A stretch of 64,000 nucleotides of DNA, from assembly GCF_028829235.1 (NCBI RefSeq), contig NZ_JAIWJY010000001.1:558001-622000 (forward strand), read 5' to 3'. How positions within the stretch are numbered: the stretch's first letter is position 1; the number at the start of each line of letters is the position of its first letter. Positions 27,520-36,054 of this stretch are shown in pieces. Made by a program: the position numbers and the translations under genes. The stretch comes from Tenacibaculum larymnensis. GTDB lineage: Bacteria; Bacteroidota; Bacteroidia; Flavobacteriales; Flavobacteriaceae. A model generated the notes under the pieces. That model was not told where the DNA came from. It saw only the letters and a list, made by a program, of their open reading frames with translations, and ran no database searches.

Positions 27520-28857
27520 ATGCAATCATATTTAATTAAAAACGCACAAATCGTTAATGAAAACAAGGTTTTTAAAGGCGATGTTTTAATAGAAGGAGAA
27601 TTTATTAAGGAGATAGGAGAAAACATAATTCCTACCGATGATGTATTAATGGTTGATGCGGAAGGAAAGTTCTTAATTCCTGGTATGATTGATGACCAAG
27701 TACATTTTCGTGAACCAGGTTTAACACATAAAGCTAATATTGCTACAGAAAGTAAGGCAGCAATTGCTGGAGGAATTACGTCGTTTATAGAAATGCCAAA
27801 TACAGTACCTCAAGCAACAACTCAAGAATTGTTAGCTGATAAGTTTGATATTGCAAGTAAAACATCATACGCAAACTATTCGTTTATGTTTGGTGGAACT
27901 AATGATAACTTAGAAGAGTTATTAAAAACAAACCCTAAAGATGTTGCTGGGATTAAACTATTCTTAGGCTCTTCAACAGGAAATATGTTAGTTGATAATG
28001 AAGAAGTATTAGAAAAAATATTTTCATCAACTAAGATGTTAATCTCTGTGCACTGTGAAGATGAAGCAACCATTAGAAAAAATACAGAAGAATACAAAGC
28101 AAAATATGGTGATGATATTCCTGTAAAATTTCATCCATTGATTCGTAGTGAAGAAGCATGTTATTTATCGTCTTCAAGAGCAATTGAATTAGCAAAGAAA
28201 ACAGGAGCACGTTTACATATTTTTCACTTATCTACAGAAAAAGAAACGCATTTATTTAGAAATGATATTCCATTAGAAGAAAAGCAAATTACTGCTGAGG
28301 TTTGTGTACATCATTTATGGTTTACAGATGCTGATTATGATAAAAAAGGAACACACATTAAGTGGAATCCTGCCGTGAAAACACAAAAAGATAAAGATGG
28401 TTTATGGAAAGCCTTGTTAGATGATAGAATTGATATCATTGCAACCGACCATGCACCACATACTTTAGAAGAAAAAGATAACGTATATACAAAAGCACCT
28501 AGTGGAGGACCGTTAGTACAACATGCAGTTACAGCTGTTTTAGAAAAGGTGAAAGAAGGAGTGTTGCCAATTGAAAAAGCGGTAGAGAAGATGAGTCATA
28601 ACCCAGCAAAAATCTTCAAAATTGAAAAAAGAGGTTTCATAAAAGAAGGTTTTTATGCTGATTTAGTTTTAGTTGACGCTGATAAAAAATGGACAGTAGA
28701 TAAAGAAAGTTTACTGTATAAATGTGGATGGTCACCGTTTGAAGGAGTTGAGTTTTCAAATCAAATAACACATACATTTGTAAACGGAAATTTAATGTAT
28801 AACGAGGGAGTTTTTAATGAAGAAATTAAAGGAAAACGATTATTATTTAACAGATAA
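27520..28857 (+). CDS. pyrC: Dihydroorotase (class I, multifunctional-type amidohydrolase)
   Basis: 445 residues, the length of class I dihydroorotases. Metal ligands are visible in DDQVHFREPGLTHK (HxR, about 60-73) and ATDHAPHTLEEKD (Asp and His near residue 310), with further histidines in ISVHCEDE and RLHIFHLST. The enzyme cyclises carbamoyl-aspartate to dihydroorotate in pyrimidine synthesis. Asp-containing GIKLFLGSS replaces the carboxylated-lysine segment (K retained). It follows the mannosyltransferase by four bases and abuts the DUF4296 gene, so the three form an operon. Confidence 0.9.
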   Translation: MQSYLIKNAQIVNENKVFKGDVLIEGEFIKEIGENIIPTDDVLMVDAEGKFLIPGMIDDQVHFREPGLTHKANIATESKAAIAGGITSFIEMPNTVPQATTQELLADKFDIASKTSYANYSFMFGGTNDNLEELLKTNPKDVAGIKLFLGSSTGNMLVDNEEVLEKIFSSTKMLISVHCEDEATIRKNTEEYKAKYGDDIPVKFHPLIRSEEACYLSSSRAIELAKKTGARLHIFHLSTEKETHLFRNDIPLEEKQITAEVCVHHLWFTDADYDKKGTHIKWNPAVKTQKDKDGLWKALLDDRIDIIATDHAPHTLEEKDNVYTKAPSGGPLVQHAVTAVLEKVKEGVLPIEKAVEKMSHNPAKIFKIEKRGFIKEGFYADLVLVDADKKWTVDKESLLYKCGWSPFEGVEFSNQITHTFVNGNLMYNEGVFNEEIKGKRLLFNR

Positions 28858-29349
28858 ATGAAGTCTTTTTTTTACATATGTATTGGTTTGCTTTTGGTGT
28901 CGTGTACTAGTAATACGATATACAAAAAGCCTGAGAACTTAATTCCGAAAGATTCTATGGTTTCGTTATTAACCGATATGTATATAGCTTCTTCTGCTAA
29001 AAATCAAAAAAACAAATTTTTAAAACGAGAAAAGAACTATATGTTTTTGGTATACGAAAAGTATAGAATTGATAGTACTCGTTTTGATGCTAGTAATACA
29101 TATTATACTTCTAAGGTTGATGAGTATGCAGAAATCTTAAAAAAAGTAAAAAAAAATATTGATTTATTAGACAGTTTATACAGAGAAAAGCAGGAAATTC
29201 AAGACTCTATAAAAGGAATTAAAAAGGGAGGTAAACTAAAAAGAGATATAGTTTTAGATAAGGAAATATTATTGGATGATACTCCTAAAGAGTTAATAAA
29301 AAGAGAAGATAGAGAGTTTGAAAAAAAGGACTTAAAGAAGATTAAGTAA
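28858..29349 (+). CDS. DUF4296 family lipoprotein
   Basis: 163 residues with a lipoprotein signal (FFYICIGLLLVSC, Cys16). The body is helical and charged, with the family block MVSLLTDMYIASSAKN and a long Lys/Glu/Asp-rich coiled C-terminus, as in DUF4296 proteins of Bacteroidota. The ATG directly follows the dihydroorotase stop (TAAATG), so translation is coupled. Its end overlaps the converging epimerase gene by eight bases. No known function. Confidence 0.75.
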   Translation: MKSFFYICIGLLLVSCTSNTIYKKPENLIPKDSMVSLLTDMYIASSAKNQKNKFLKREKNYMFLVYEKYRIDSTRFDASNTYYTSKVDEYAEILKKVKKNIDLLDSLYREKQEIQDSIKGIKKGGKLKRDIVLDKEILLDDTPKELIKREDREFEKKDLKKIK

Positions 29350-30352
29350 CTTCCTTTTTAAACTCTTTAGAAACTCTAGCAATTACCTCATTAAGAGGTT
29401 CAAACTCAAAGTTAAGTTGCTCTATAATCTTTTTTGAAGTATAGAATGATGTATTGTGAGCGGATTTAGCCGAGTTTTTAGTTAACAAAGGTTCTTTACC
29501 TGTAAGTTTTGTTAAAAGCCAATCCACTCTCCAAAATATTGAAGTAATTAGCTTTCCAACTTTCTTTGAAGGTCTTTTTTTATTCAGATTATCAGCAATA
29601 TTTAATAGAAGATCTTTAAACGATTTGTTTTCCGAAACAAGAATAAAACGTTCATTTTTTATATCAGAACCCATTAGGTTTATCATTGCTTTTACGACAT
29701 CATATACTCCAACAAAACCAGTAACACCTTCTGTGTAAAATGTTAAGCCATTATTTATTTGGGTAAACATTTTCCCAGAACCTTCATTCCAAAAGCCACC
29801 ACCCAGAATCACTCCAGGATTCACAATTACTACATTTAAATTTTCTTGGCTACCTCTCCAAACTTCCATTTCAGCACCATACTTGGTAATTGCATAGCCA
29901 TGATTTTCATCACTATCTACCCACTCATTTTCTTCATTAATTGGTTTACTATTAATAGCATTACCAACCGCAGCGATAGAGCTTACAAAACAAAACTTAT
30001 CAACATTCGCATCAATAGCAAAATTAATTAGGTTAGCAGTTCCTTCAATATTCACTTGGCGCATTTTTCTATAATCTTTTGGGTTAAAAGAAACTAATGC
30101 AGCACAATGATAAACTTGTGTAACGTTATTAAATACAGGTTCTAGTGAAGGGGTATCGGTAATGTCAGCTTGTACCCATTCAATTTTTGAAAAATACTGT
30201 TGTACATTATCGGTATAAAAAGAAAAGATTTTTTTAACATGTTCGCGCTTTTTTTCAGTTCTAAAAATAGCTCGAATCTTGTCGTTTTTTTGGCTTAAAT
30301 GATATAATAAATGTGAGCCTACTAAACCTGTTCCTCCTGTAACTAAAATCAT
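29342..30352 (-). CDS. NAD-dependent epimerase/dehydratase (extended SDR)
   Basis: 336 residues. The Rossmann nucleotide motif TGGTGLVGSHLLYHL is at the N-terminus (6-20), a catalytic serine region is at CFVSSIAAVG, and the YxxxK pair is in YAITKYGAE (about 152-160). The C-terminal half resembles dihydroflavonol-reductase-like or NAD(P)-binding SDRs of Bacteroidota, not a classical UDP-sugar epimerase. The substrate is unknown. The gene is divergent from tyrS and converges on the DUF4296 gene with an eight-base overlap and no terminator between them. Confidence 0.82.
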   Translation of the reverse strand: MILVTGGTGLVGSHLLYHLSQKNDKIRAIFRTEKKREHVKKIFSFYTDNVQQYFSKIEWVQADITDTPSLEPVFNNVTQVYHCAALVSFNPKDYRKMRQVNIEGTANLINFAIDANVDKFCFVSSIAAVGNAINSKPINEENEWVDSDENHGYAITKYGAEMEVWRGSQENLNVVIVNPGVILGGGFWNEGSGKMFTQINNGLTFYTEGVTGFVGVYDVVKAMINLMGSDIKNERFILVSENKSFKDLLLNIADNLNKKRPSKKVGKLITSIFWRVDWLLTKLTGKEPLLTKNSAKSAHNTSFYTSKKIIEQLNFEFEPLNEVIARVSKEFKKEVT

Positions 30353-30385
30353 AAAGCGAATTTAGTTTATTTTGGTTGATAAACT

Positions 30386-30393
30386 TATCTTTG
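30386..30393 (+). promoter_or_regulatory. -7 promoter element of tyrS
   Basis: TATCTTTG, an exact TAnnTTTG match, 21 bases before the tyrS ATG in the divergent intergenic region. Confidence 0.65.
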
Positions 30394-30414
30394 CTTCTTT
30401 AAAAATAGAATAAA

Positions 30415-31719
30415 ATGACCAAGAATTTAGTAGAAGAATTACAATGGCGTGGAATGATTCACGACATTATGCCAGGAACCGAAGAACAACTTCAAAAAGA
30501 AATGACATCGGTTTATATTGGTTTTGATCCAACTGCAGATTCGTTACACATTGGTAGTTTAGTTCCAATTATTTTACTAGTTCACATTGAAAAAGCAGGG
30601 CATCAACCAATAGCTTTAGTAGGAGGTGCAACTGGTATGATCGGTGATCCAACAGGAAAATCAGATGAACGTAATTTATTAAATGAAGAAGCTTTAGCAA
30701 AAAATGTTGCGGGTTTAAAAAGAACGTTAGGTCGCTTTTTAGATTTTGATAACGGAGCTAAAAACTCTCCTTTATTAGTAAACAATTACGATTGGATGAA
30801 AGATTTTTCATTTATTGAATTTGTACGAGATGTTGGTAAGAGAATTACTGTAAACTACATGATGGCAAAAGATTCTGTAAAAAAACGTATTACAGGAGAA
30901 GCAGGTAACGGAATGAGCTTTACAGAGTTTACGTATCAATTAATTCAAGGGTATGACTTCTATCACTTATATAAGACCTTAAACTGTAAATTACAAATGG
31001 GAGGTTCTGACCAATGGGGAAACATTACCACAGGTACAGAACTAGTTCGTAGAATGACACCTGGTGAAGATGCAAAAGCATTTGCAGCTACGTGCCCATT
31101 AATTACAAAAGCTGATGGTTCAAAATTTGGAAAATCAGAAGGAGGAAATGTTTGGTTAGATGCAGATAAAACATCAGTTTACAAATTTTACCAGTTTTGG
31201 TTAAATACTTCGGATGAAGACGCTGAAAAGTATATTAAAATATTTACATTTTTAGATAAAAATACTATTGATGCTTTAATTGCTGAGCATAAAGAAGCTC
31301 CGCATCAAAGAGTTTTACAAAAGAAATTAGCTGAGGAAGTAACAATTTTTGTACATTCAAAAGAAGAGTTAGATAAAGCAATAGCTGCCTCAAATATTTT
31401 ATTTGGAAAGTCAACAGCTGAGGATTTAAAAAACTTAGATGAGCAAACTTTTTTAGATGTGTTTGATGGGGTTCCGCAAGCTGAGGTAACGTCGGAAGAC
31501 ATAGCTGAAGGCTTAGACATGATTGCAGCTTTAGCCGCTAAAACAGGTTTCTTAAAATCAAATGGAGATGCAAGAAGAGCATTAAAAGAGAACTCAATAT
31601 CAGTAAATAAGGAAAAAGTGGGTGAAGACTTTGTTATCACTTCAAAAGACCTTATTGCTGATAAATATGTGTTATTACAAAGAGGTAAGAAAAATTACTT
31701 TTTGTTAAAAGTAGCATAA
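30415..31719 (+). CDS. tyrS: Tyrosine-tRNA ligase
   Basis: 434 residues, standard bacterial TyrRS length. The class I HIGH-type signature is HIGS (45-48) in [13 protein letters not shown], and the KMSKS equivalent is KFGKS (about 237-241). The tyrosine pocket ([23 protein letters not shown]) is intact. A C-terminal S4 RNA-binding domain (about 360-434) is present. It charges tRNA-Tyr in the cytoplasm. The gene is monocistronic: its own TAnnTTTG promoter and a strong terminator just after the stop. Confidence 0.97.
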   Translation: MTKNLVEELQWRGMIHDIMPGTEEQLQKEMTSVYIGFDPTADSLHIGSLVPIILLVHIEKAGHQPIALVGGATGMIGDPTGKSDERNLLNEEALAKNVAGLKRTLGRFLDFDNGAKNSPLLVNNYDWMKDFSFIEFVRDVGKRITVNYMMAKDSVKKRITGEAGNGMSFTEFTYQLIQGYDFYHLYKTLNCKLQMGGSDQWGNITTGTELVRRMTPGEDAKAFAATCPLITKADGSKFGKSEGGNVWLDADKTSVYKFYQFWLNTSDEDAEKYIKIFTFLDKNTIDALIAEHKEAPHQRVLQKKLAEEVTIFVHSKEELDKAIAASNILFGKSTAEDLKNLDEQTFLDVFDGVPQAEVTSEDIAEGLDMIAALAAKTGFLKSNGDARRALKENSISVNKEKVGEDFVITSKDLIADKYVLLQRGKKNYFLLKVA

Positions 31720-31737
31720 AGAATATAGTATATAAAA

Positions 31738-31777
31738 TTAAAAGCCCTTAAAAGAAATTTCTTTTAAGGGCTTTTTG
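31738..31777. terminator. Terminator after tyrS (bidirectional)
   Basis: Stem AAAGCCCTTAAAAGAAA with TTTCTTTTAAGGGCTTT (31741-31774), with A and T runs on its flanks. It separates tyrS from the converging Cys-rich gene. Confidence 0.9.
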
Positions 31778-31814
31778 TTTGTGATATATAAACAAACGGG
31801 GGAAATCGTTATAA

Positions 31815-32012
31815 TTATGAGACAGCTTTTAAATCAAACGTTAAAGGACATCTTTTACAATTAATTCCTTTCTTTTGATACTTATTGCAGCATTTACTTT
31901 TAGGTTTAATACAATTACTTGCACATGAAGAACTACAAGTAGTAGTTTTCTGTAATGTCTTAACAGAAGTTTTAGAGCTAACGTTCTTGGTTTCAGTATA
32001 AAAAACAATCAT
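31815..32012 (-). CDS. Small cysteine-rich protein, putative metal-binding
   Basis: About 65 residues. Seven cysteines are packed in the second half: CSSSCASNC, then KCC, then INCKRCP. This density suggests metal coordination or disulfide folding. A longer start at 32036 is excluded because a TATATTTG promoter element (32034-32041, minus strand) overlaps it, so I start at the ATG at 32010-32012. It is divergent from the CNGKC protein and copper-receptor genes and shares their intergenic region. A role in copper handling is inference from that context. No family recognised. Confidence 0.55.
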   Translation of the reverse strand: MIVFYTETKNVSSKTSVKTLQKTTTCSSSCASNCIKPKSKCCNKYQKKGINCKRCPLTFDLKAVS

Positions 32013-32033
32013 TATCTTTTCGTAAAATCCGTG

Positions 32034-32041
32034 CAAATATA
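32034..32041 (-). promoter_or_regulatory. -7 promoter element of the Cys-rich gene
   Basis: TATATTTG on the minus strand, an exact TAnnTTTG match. It decides the start of the downstream gene by lying over the first possible ATG. Confidence 0.6.
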
Positions 32042-32094
32042 AGTTTTTTATTTAGAATAAATTAAAATAAAACAAAAAACGTGAAATTTTATTG

Positions 32095-32125
32095 TTGGTT
32101 ATCAGTAGGGATAGTAGTATCTTTG
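32095..32125 (+). promoter_or_regulatory. Promoter of the copper-receptor operon
   Basis: TTG at 32095-32097 and TATCTTTG at 32118-32125, 20 bases apart, match the Bacteroidota -33/-7 consensus. The predicted transcript begins near 32130, just ahead of the TTG start cluster at 32144-32152. Confidence 0.65.
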
Positions 32126-32149
32126 TGCTAGTAAAAGCCCTCTTTGTTG

Positions 32150-32515
32150 TTGAAGAAACTAAGCATATATTTTTTTGTTGCATTATACATGATAGCCATG
32201 TTGCGCCCAATAGCTCCTTTTGTTGAGTATGCAATAAATTATGATTATATATCAAAAGTTTTGTGTATCAACAAAGATAAACCAGAGTTAAACTGTAATG
32301 GTAAATGTCAGTTAATGATGGAGCTTGAACAACAACAAGATGATGATTTTAATTCGTTGCGAATTTCAATGGAAGAATATCCGATAGGGTTTGTAAATAT
32401 CTTAGCTATAGAATTAGAAGAAAAGAAATTTACTGAAAGGAAAGCATTGTTTTCATTTAAGAAAAATTACCACTACTTACTTAACAAGAAAGTGTTTCAT
32501 CCACCAATAGTTTAA
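32150..32515 (+). CDS. Small membrane/exported protein with CNGKC motif, copper-receptor associated
   Basis: 121 residues. Three consecutive TTG codons (32144, 32147, 32150) can start it. I take the third, giving MKKLSIYFFVALYMIAMLRP, a hydrophobic leader or anchor. The conserved stretch is VEYAINYDYISKVLCINKD followed by LNCNGKCQLMMEL, with three Cys and nearby Met and a Gln-rich run. This looks like a soft-metal site. I recall similar short proteins directly upstream of TonB-dependent receptors in other Flavobacteriaceae. Here it precedes an OprC-like receptor by 95 bases. Function unknown. Confidence 0.65.
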   Translation: MKKLSIYFFVALYMIAMLRPIAPFVEYAINYDYISKVLCINKDKPELNCNGKCQLMMELEQQQDDDFNSLRISMEEYPIGFVNILAIELEEKKFTERKALFSFKKNYHYLLNKKVFHPPIV

Positions 32516-32610
32516 TTTTTTCATACAGTTTTTTGCGCTATTAACAATTCAAATGTTTTGAATTGGAAGGTGCTATTATACAATTATGTAAAAAATTAAA
32601 TCCAATTTTA

Positions 32611-34698
32611 ATGAAAAATTTAGGATGGATGCTTTTTAGCATCTGCACAATAGCTGTGTCTGCTCAAGAACAAAAAAAAGACACGGTTAAACAAGAAACT
32701 ATACAATTAAACGAAGTAATTGTAGACGGAAAAATAAAAACAAATCCTGTTCATGCTACAGTTAAAAATGATTATCAAAAAAAAGTAATTCAACCTAAAA
32801 ACGTAGCAGACTTATTTTCTGAAATCAACGGATTTTCAGTAATAAAAAGAGGAAATTATGCCATGGATCCTACATTTAGAGGTGCTGCTTATGAACAATT
32901 AAATGTTATGTACGATGGAGGTACAAAAGCTGTGAATGCTTGTCCGAATAGAATGGATCCGATTACCACACACATCATTCCAGAAGAAATTTCAAAAATT
33001 GAAATTATCAAAGGGCCTTTTACAGTGAGATATGGTGCAACTTTTGGAGGTATTGTAAACATGGTAACTGAAAACCATAGATTATTAGATAGTGGGTTTC
33101 ATGGAAAATTCTCATCAGGATATGAAACAAATGGAAACTCATTTGTAAATATGTTACAGTTACAACATGTTACAAACAAGTTCGATGTAATAGGAAATGT
33201 AGGGTACCGAAATTTTGGTGATTATAAAGACGGAAACGGTACAGAGATACCATCATCATTTACCAGTACCGATTACGGGGTTAAATTAGGTTACAACCTT
33301 ACCCAAAATCAACGCTTACAAGCACATTGGCGTCAATCTTTTGGTAGAGATATAAAGCATGCGGCGTTACCAATGGATACCGATTATGACAACAGTACAA
33401 TTGTATCGTTAGATTACAAAGCAATAAACTTAGGGAACACATTAAAAGCAATTACCACTAAAGGTTTTTACAGTTATGTAGATCATTTAATGACAAATAG
33501 AAATCGCCCAAATTTCAACATGGTTTTTGCTTCATCACCAGTGGAGTCAATTACTATAGGAGGTAAAGTAGAGTTTGAGTTAGATTTACATAAAAACTTT
33601 GATTTGTTTGTAGGAAGTGATATCAATCACATTAAAAGAGAAGGAAATCGTACACGTACTATAAAAATGATGAACGGTATGATGTTGCCAATGCCTATGA
33701 TTAAAGTAGATAAGATTTGGCAAGATGCTTATATAAATGATTTTGGAGTGTTTTCTGAAGCAAAATTCAATTTAGCGGCTAAAACCGTACTAACTACAGG
33801 TATTCGTATAGATGTTGTAAATGCAAATGCCAAAGATTTAGAAGCTGATTTTGCCGCAATATATCCTGTGGTAAAAACAAATGAAACCAATGTGAGTGGT
33901 AATATTTCTGTAAAGCATGCATTTTCTAAAAAAGCAATTTTAGAAGCTGCTTTTGGTAGAGGAGTGCGTACAGCAAATATGGCTGAGCGTTATATTAATC
34001 ATTTTACAATAGGATCAGATTCGTATGAATATTTGGGGAACCCTATGTTACGACCAGAAGTAAATAATCAATTTGAGTTAGGGTTGAAAGGAAAACTGGG
34101 GTTGAATAACAGCTTGCAATTACATTATCAAACATCAGCATTTTATTCAATTTTTGAAGATTATATTTCTGCAGTAGTCGATCCAACCATTCCAAGGAAA
34201 TTTATGCCGAATCAACAACCAGAATTTACAAAAGTGTTTACCAATATTGAAGATGCTAGTAAAATAGGGTTTGAAGTAGCAACTAAATTACAAATGTTTA
34301 ACGATTACTATTTTCAAGCGGAAGTAGCTTATGTAAAGACAGAAAATGAAGATTTTGATGAATCGTTGCCATTAAATCCTCCTTTTACGTCAAAAATTTC
34401 TGTTGGTTTAGACAAAGAAAAATATTGGGCAAAAGCACAATACAATATTGTATCGAGGCAAGAAAAAATTGCGCCTTCTTTTGGTGAAACAGTGACAGAA
34501 GGGTATCAAACTTTAGATGTTAAATTAGGGGTTAAACCTTTTAAAAAGTTTACATTAGGACTTGCTTGTTTAAATGTTTTTGATGAGAATTATACGAACC
34601 ATTTAAATTTCTCATATAAAAATCAAGCAGGTTTGTCAATGACAAGAATTAACGAATCAGGAAGAAATTTTACAGCATTTTTGCAGTATAAGTTTTAG
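32611..34698 (+). CDS. TonB-dependent copper receptor, OprC-like
   Basis: 695 residues from ATG 32611, which gives a signal peptide (MKNLGWMLFSICTIAVSAQ). An in-frame TTG at 32563 would add a non-signal extension. The N-terminal plug has CPNRMDPITT (Cys111, Met115). A later loop contains DHLM (His292, Met294). This CxxxM plus HxM pair, 181 residues apart, is the copper-binding signature I know from Pseudomonas OprC (about 180 apart). A Met-rich loop (MMNGMMLPMPMI, near 355) adds to the copper case. A 22-strand barrel ending in FLQYKF completes it. Confidence 0.88.
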   Translation: MKNLGWMLFSICTIAVSAQEQKKDTVKQETIQLNEVIVDGKIKTNPVHATVKNDYQKKVIQPKNVADLFSEINGFSVIKRGNYAMDPTFRGAAYEQLNVMYDGGTKAVNACPNRMDPITTHIIPEEISKIEIIKGPFTVRYGATFGGIVNMVTENHRLLDSGFHGKFSSGYETNGNSFVNMLQLQHVTNKFDVIGNVGYRNFGDYKDGNGTEIPSSFTSTDYGVKLGYNLTQNQRLQAHWRQSFGRDIKHAALPMDTDYDNSTIVSLDYKAINLGNTLKAITTKGFYSYVDHLMTNRNRPNFNMVFASSPVESITIGGKVEFELDLHKNFDLFVGSDINHIKREGNRTRTIKMMNGMMLPMPMIKVDKIWQDAYINDFGVFSEAKFNLAAKTVLTTGIRIDVVNANAKDLEADFAAIYPVVKTNETNVSGNISVKHAFSKKAILEAAFGRGVRTANMAERYINHFTIGSDSYEYLGNPMLRPEVNNQFELGLKGKLGLNNSLQLHYQTSAFYSIFEDYISAVVDPTIPRKFMPNQQPEFTKVFTNIEDASKIGFEVATKLQMFNDYYFQAEVAYVKTENEDFDESLPLNPPFTSKISVGLDKEKYWAKAQYNIVSRQEKIAPSFGETVTEGYQTLDVKLGVKPFKKFTLGLACLNVFDENYTNHLNFSYKNQAGLSMTRINESGRNFTAFLQYKF

Positions 34699-34760
34699 TT
34701 TTTGTGTAAGGATGTTTAATTTTGAAGACAAATCCTCAATTAACAATTAAAAAGAAGAAC

Positions 34761-35303
34761 ATGAAAAAATCAATTTTATCAATTATCGTATTTGCTGTAG
34801 CACTTGTGTTTACAAACGATGTAGCGGCTCAAAAATTTGCAAGCTTAGATAAAAGTCCAATGGATGCAGCTGCTTATCCAAGTAGTTACAGAATTTCAGA
34901 TAAGAAAGTAAAAGTTGTTTATAGTCGTCCACAATTAAAAGGAAGATCTTTAGCAAAACTAGCTCCTATGGGAAAAGTTTGGAGAACAGGAGCAAACGAA
35001 GCTGCAGAAATCACATTTTATAAAGATGTAACTTTTGGAGATAAAAAAGTAAAAGCAGGAACATATACACTATTTACAATTCCTGGAGAAAAAGAATGGA
35101 CTCTTATTTTAAATACAGCCAAGAATGTTTGGGGGTCTTACTTTTATAGTGAAAGTGAAGATGTAGCTAGAATTATTGCACCTACTACTAAGTCAGATGA
35201 AACAATCGAAGCTTTTTCTATTGTTTTTGAAGGGGAAGACGATACATTTAACATGTACATTGGTTGGGATAACGTTATTGTTACTGTTCCTATAAAAGGA
35301 TAA
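34761..35303 (+). CDS. DUF2911 family exported protein
   Basis: 180 residues from ATG 34761, the start that gives a signal peptide (MKKSILSIIVFAVALVFTNDVAAQ). A TTG at 34722 is in frame but adds an unsuitable leader. The body is the DUF2911 domain: SPMDAAAYP, VVYSRPQLKGRSL, WRTGANEAAEITF, GTYTLFTIPGEKEWTLILN. Members are abundant periplasmic proteins of Bacteroidota with no known activity. It is 62 bases downstream of the copper receptor gene and could be co-transcribed. A terminator follows. Confidence 0.88.
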   Translation: MKKSILSIIVFAVALVFTNDVAAQKFASLDKSPMDAAAYPSSYRISDKKVKVVYSRPQLKGRSLAKLAPMGKVWRTGANEAAEITFYKDVTFGDKKVKAGTYTLFTIPGEKEWTLILNTAKNVWGSYFYSESEDVARIIAPTTKSDETIEAFSIVFEGEDDTFNMYIGWDNVIVTVPIKG

Positions 35304-35318
35304 TTATAATTAAATATA

Positions 35319-35354
35319 AAAAAGAACAGGCATTTTAGATGCCTGTTTTTTTGT
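35319..35354 (+). terminator. Terminator after the DUF2911 gene
   Basis: Stem AACAGGCAT with ATGCCTGTT (35325-35346) and a T run. Confidence 0.85.
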
Positions 35355-35413
35355 GGGTTATATTGAAGTTTACAAAGAAAGATAACAAAAGTTTCAACAA
35401 AATATTAAGAAAA

Positions 35414-35430
35414 TTGGCATGGTGATTGTT
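35414..35430 (+). promoter_or_regulatory. Sigma-54-like promoter for the small barrel gene
   Basis: TTGGCATGGTGATTGTT: GG at 35416-35417, then exactly 10 bases, then GT at 35428-35429. It shares TTGGCATG and TTGT with the element at 9140-9155. The start codon lies 33 bases downstream and no TAnnTTTG is seen between. Confidence 0.4.
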
Positions 35431-35462
35431 TCAAAACTTCTCTGTATAAACTAAAAACTATT

Positions 35463-36008
35463 ATGATGAAAAAAACAGTACTTGTAATTTTATGTATAAT
35501 CGCATTTTCAGGAGTTAAAGCTCAACAAGTTAAATTTGGAGTTAAAGCAGGGTTAAATGTTGCTACAATCCATGGAGATAACTTAAATACCGATTCTAGA
35601 TTGGGGCTTCATGCAGGGGGATTAGTAGAATTGAAGTTATCAGATTCATTTTCTATTCAACCAGAAGTTTTGTACTCACAAATGGGGACAGAAAACGATG
35701 TTAATAAATTAAAAATAGATTACATTTCGTTACCAGTCATGGCTAAATACTATATTGTTGATGGTTTTTCCCTTGAGTTAGGTCCTCAAATATCATTTTT
35801 AGTAGATGATGTTTTAAAAACAAATGATGGTACAAGCTTAGATCCAGATGTAGAAAACTATGATTTGAGTGCAAACCTTGGTTTAGGTTACCAATTTAAA
35901 CAAGGCTTATTTGTGCAAACACGATATAATTTAGGACTAACAGCAATTCAAGAAAATCCTGATATTAAAAACGGGTCTTTTCAAATTTCTGTTGGATATC
36001 AGTTTTAA
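35463..36008 (+). CDS. Small outer-membrane beta-barrel protein (OmpX/PorT-like fold)
   Basis: 181 residues with a signal peptide (MMKKTVLVILCIIAFSGVKAQ). The domain begins VKFGVKAGLNVATIHGD and contains GLHAGGLVELKLSDSFSIQPEVLYSQ, the signature of the outer-membrane beta-barrel family (PF13568-type) widespread in Bacteroidota. It ends in ISVGYQF with terminal Phe. Eight strands are expected. The function of this member is unknown. Possible RpoN-type promoter upstream, bidirectional terminator downstream. Confidence 0.88.
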   Translation: MMKKTVLVILCIIAFSGVKAQQVKFGVKAGLNVATIHGDNLNTDSRLGLHAGGLVELKLSDSFSIQPEVLYSQMGTENDVNKLKIDYISLPVMAKYYIVDGFSLELGPQISFLVDDVLKTNDGTSLDPDVENYDLSANLGLGYQFKQGLFVQTRYNLGLTAIQENPDIKNGSFQISVGYQF

Positions 36009-36012
36009 CAAT

Positions 36013-36043
36013 ATAAAAACCTCTCTTTTGAGAGGTTTTTTAT
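36013..36043. terminator. Bidirectional terminator between barrel and methyltransferase genes
   Basis: Stem AAAACCTCTC with GAGAGGTTTT (36016-36039), with T runs in both directions. Confidence 0.85.
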
Positions 36044-36054
36044 TAAGTAGTACT

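Noticed and set aside
32013..32036. Upstream ATG for the Cys-rich gene (eight extra residues)
   Set aside because: A TATATTTG -7 element at 32034-32041 covers this codon, so it would lie outside the transcript.
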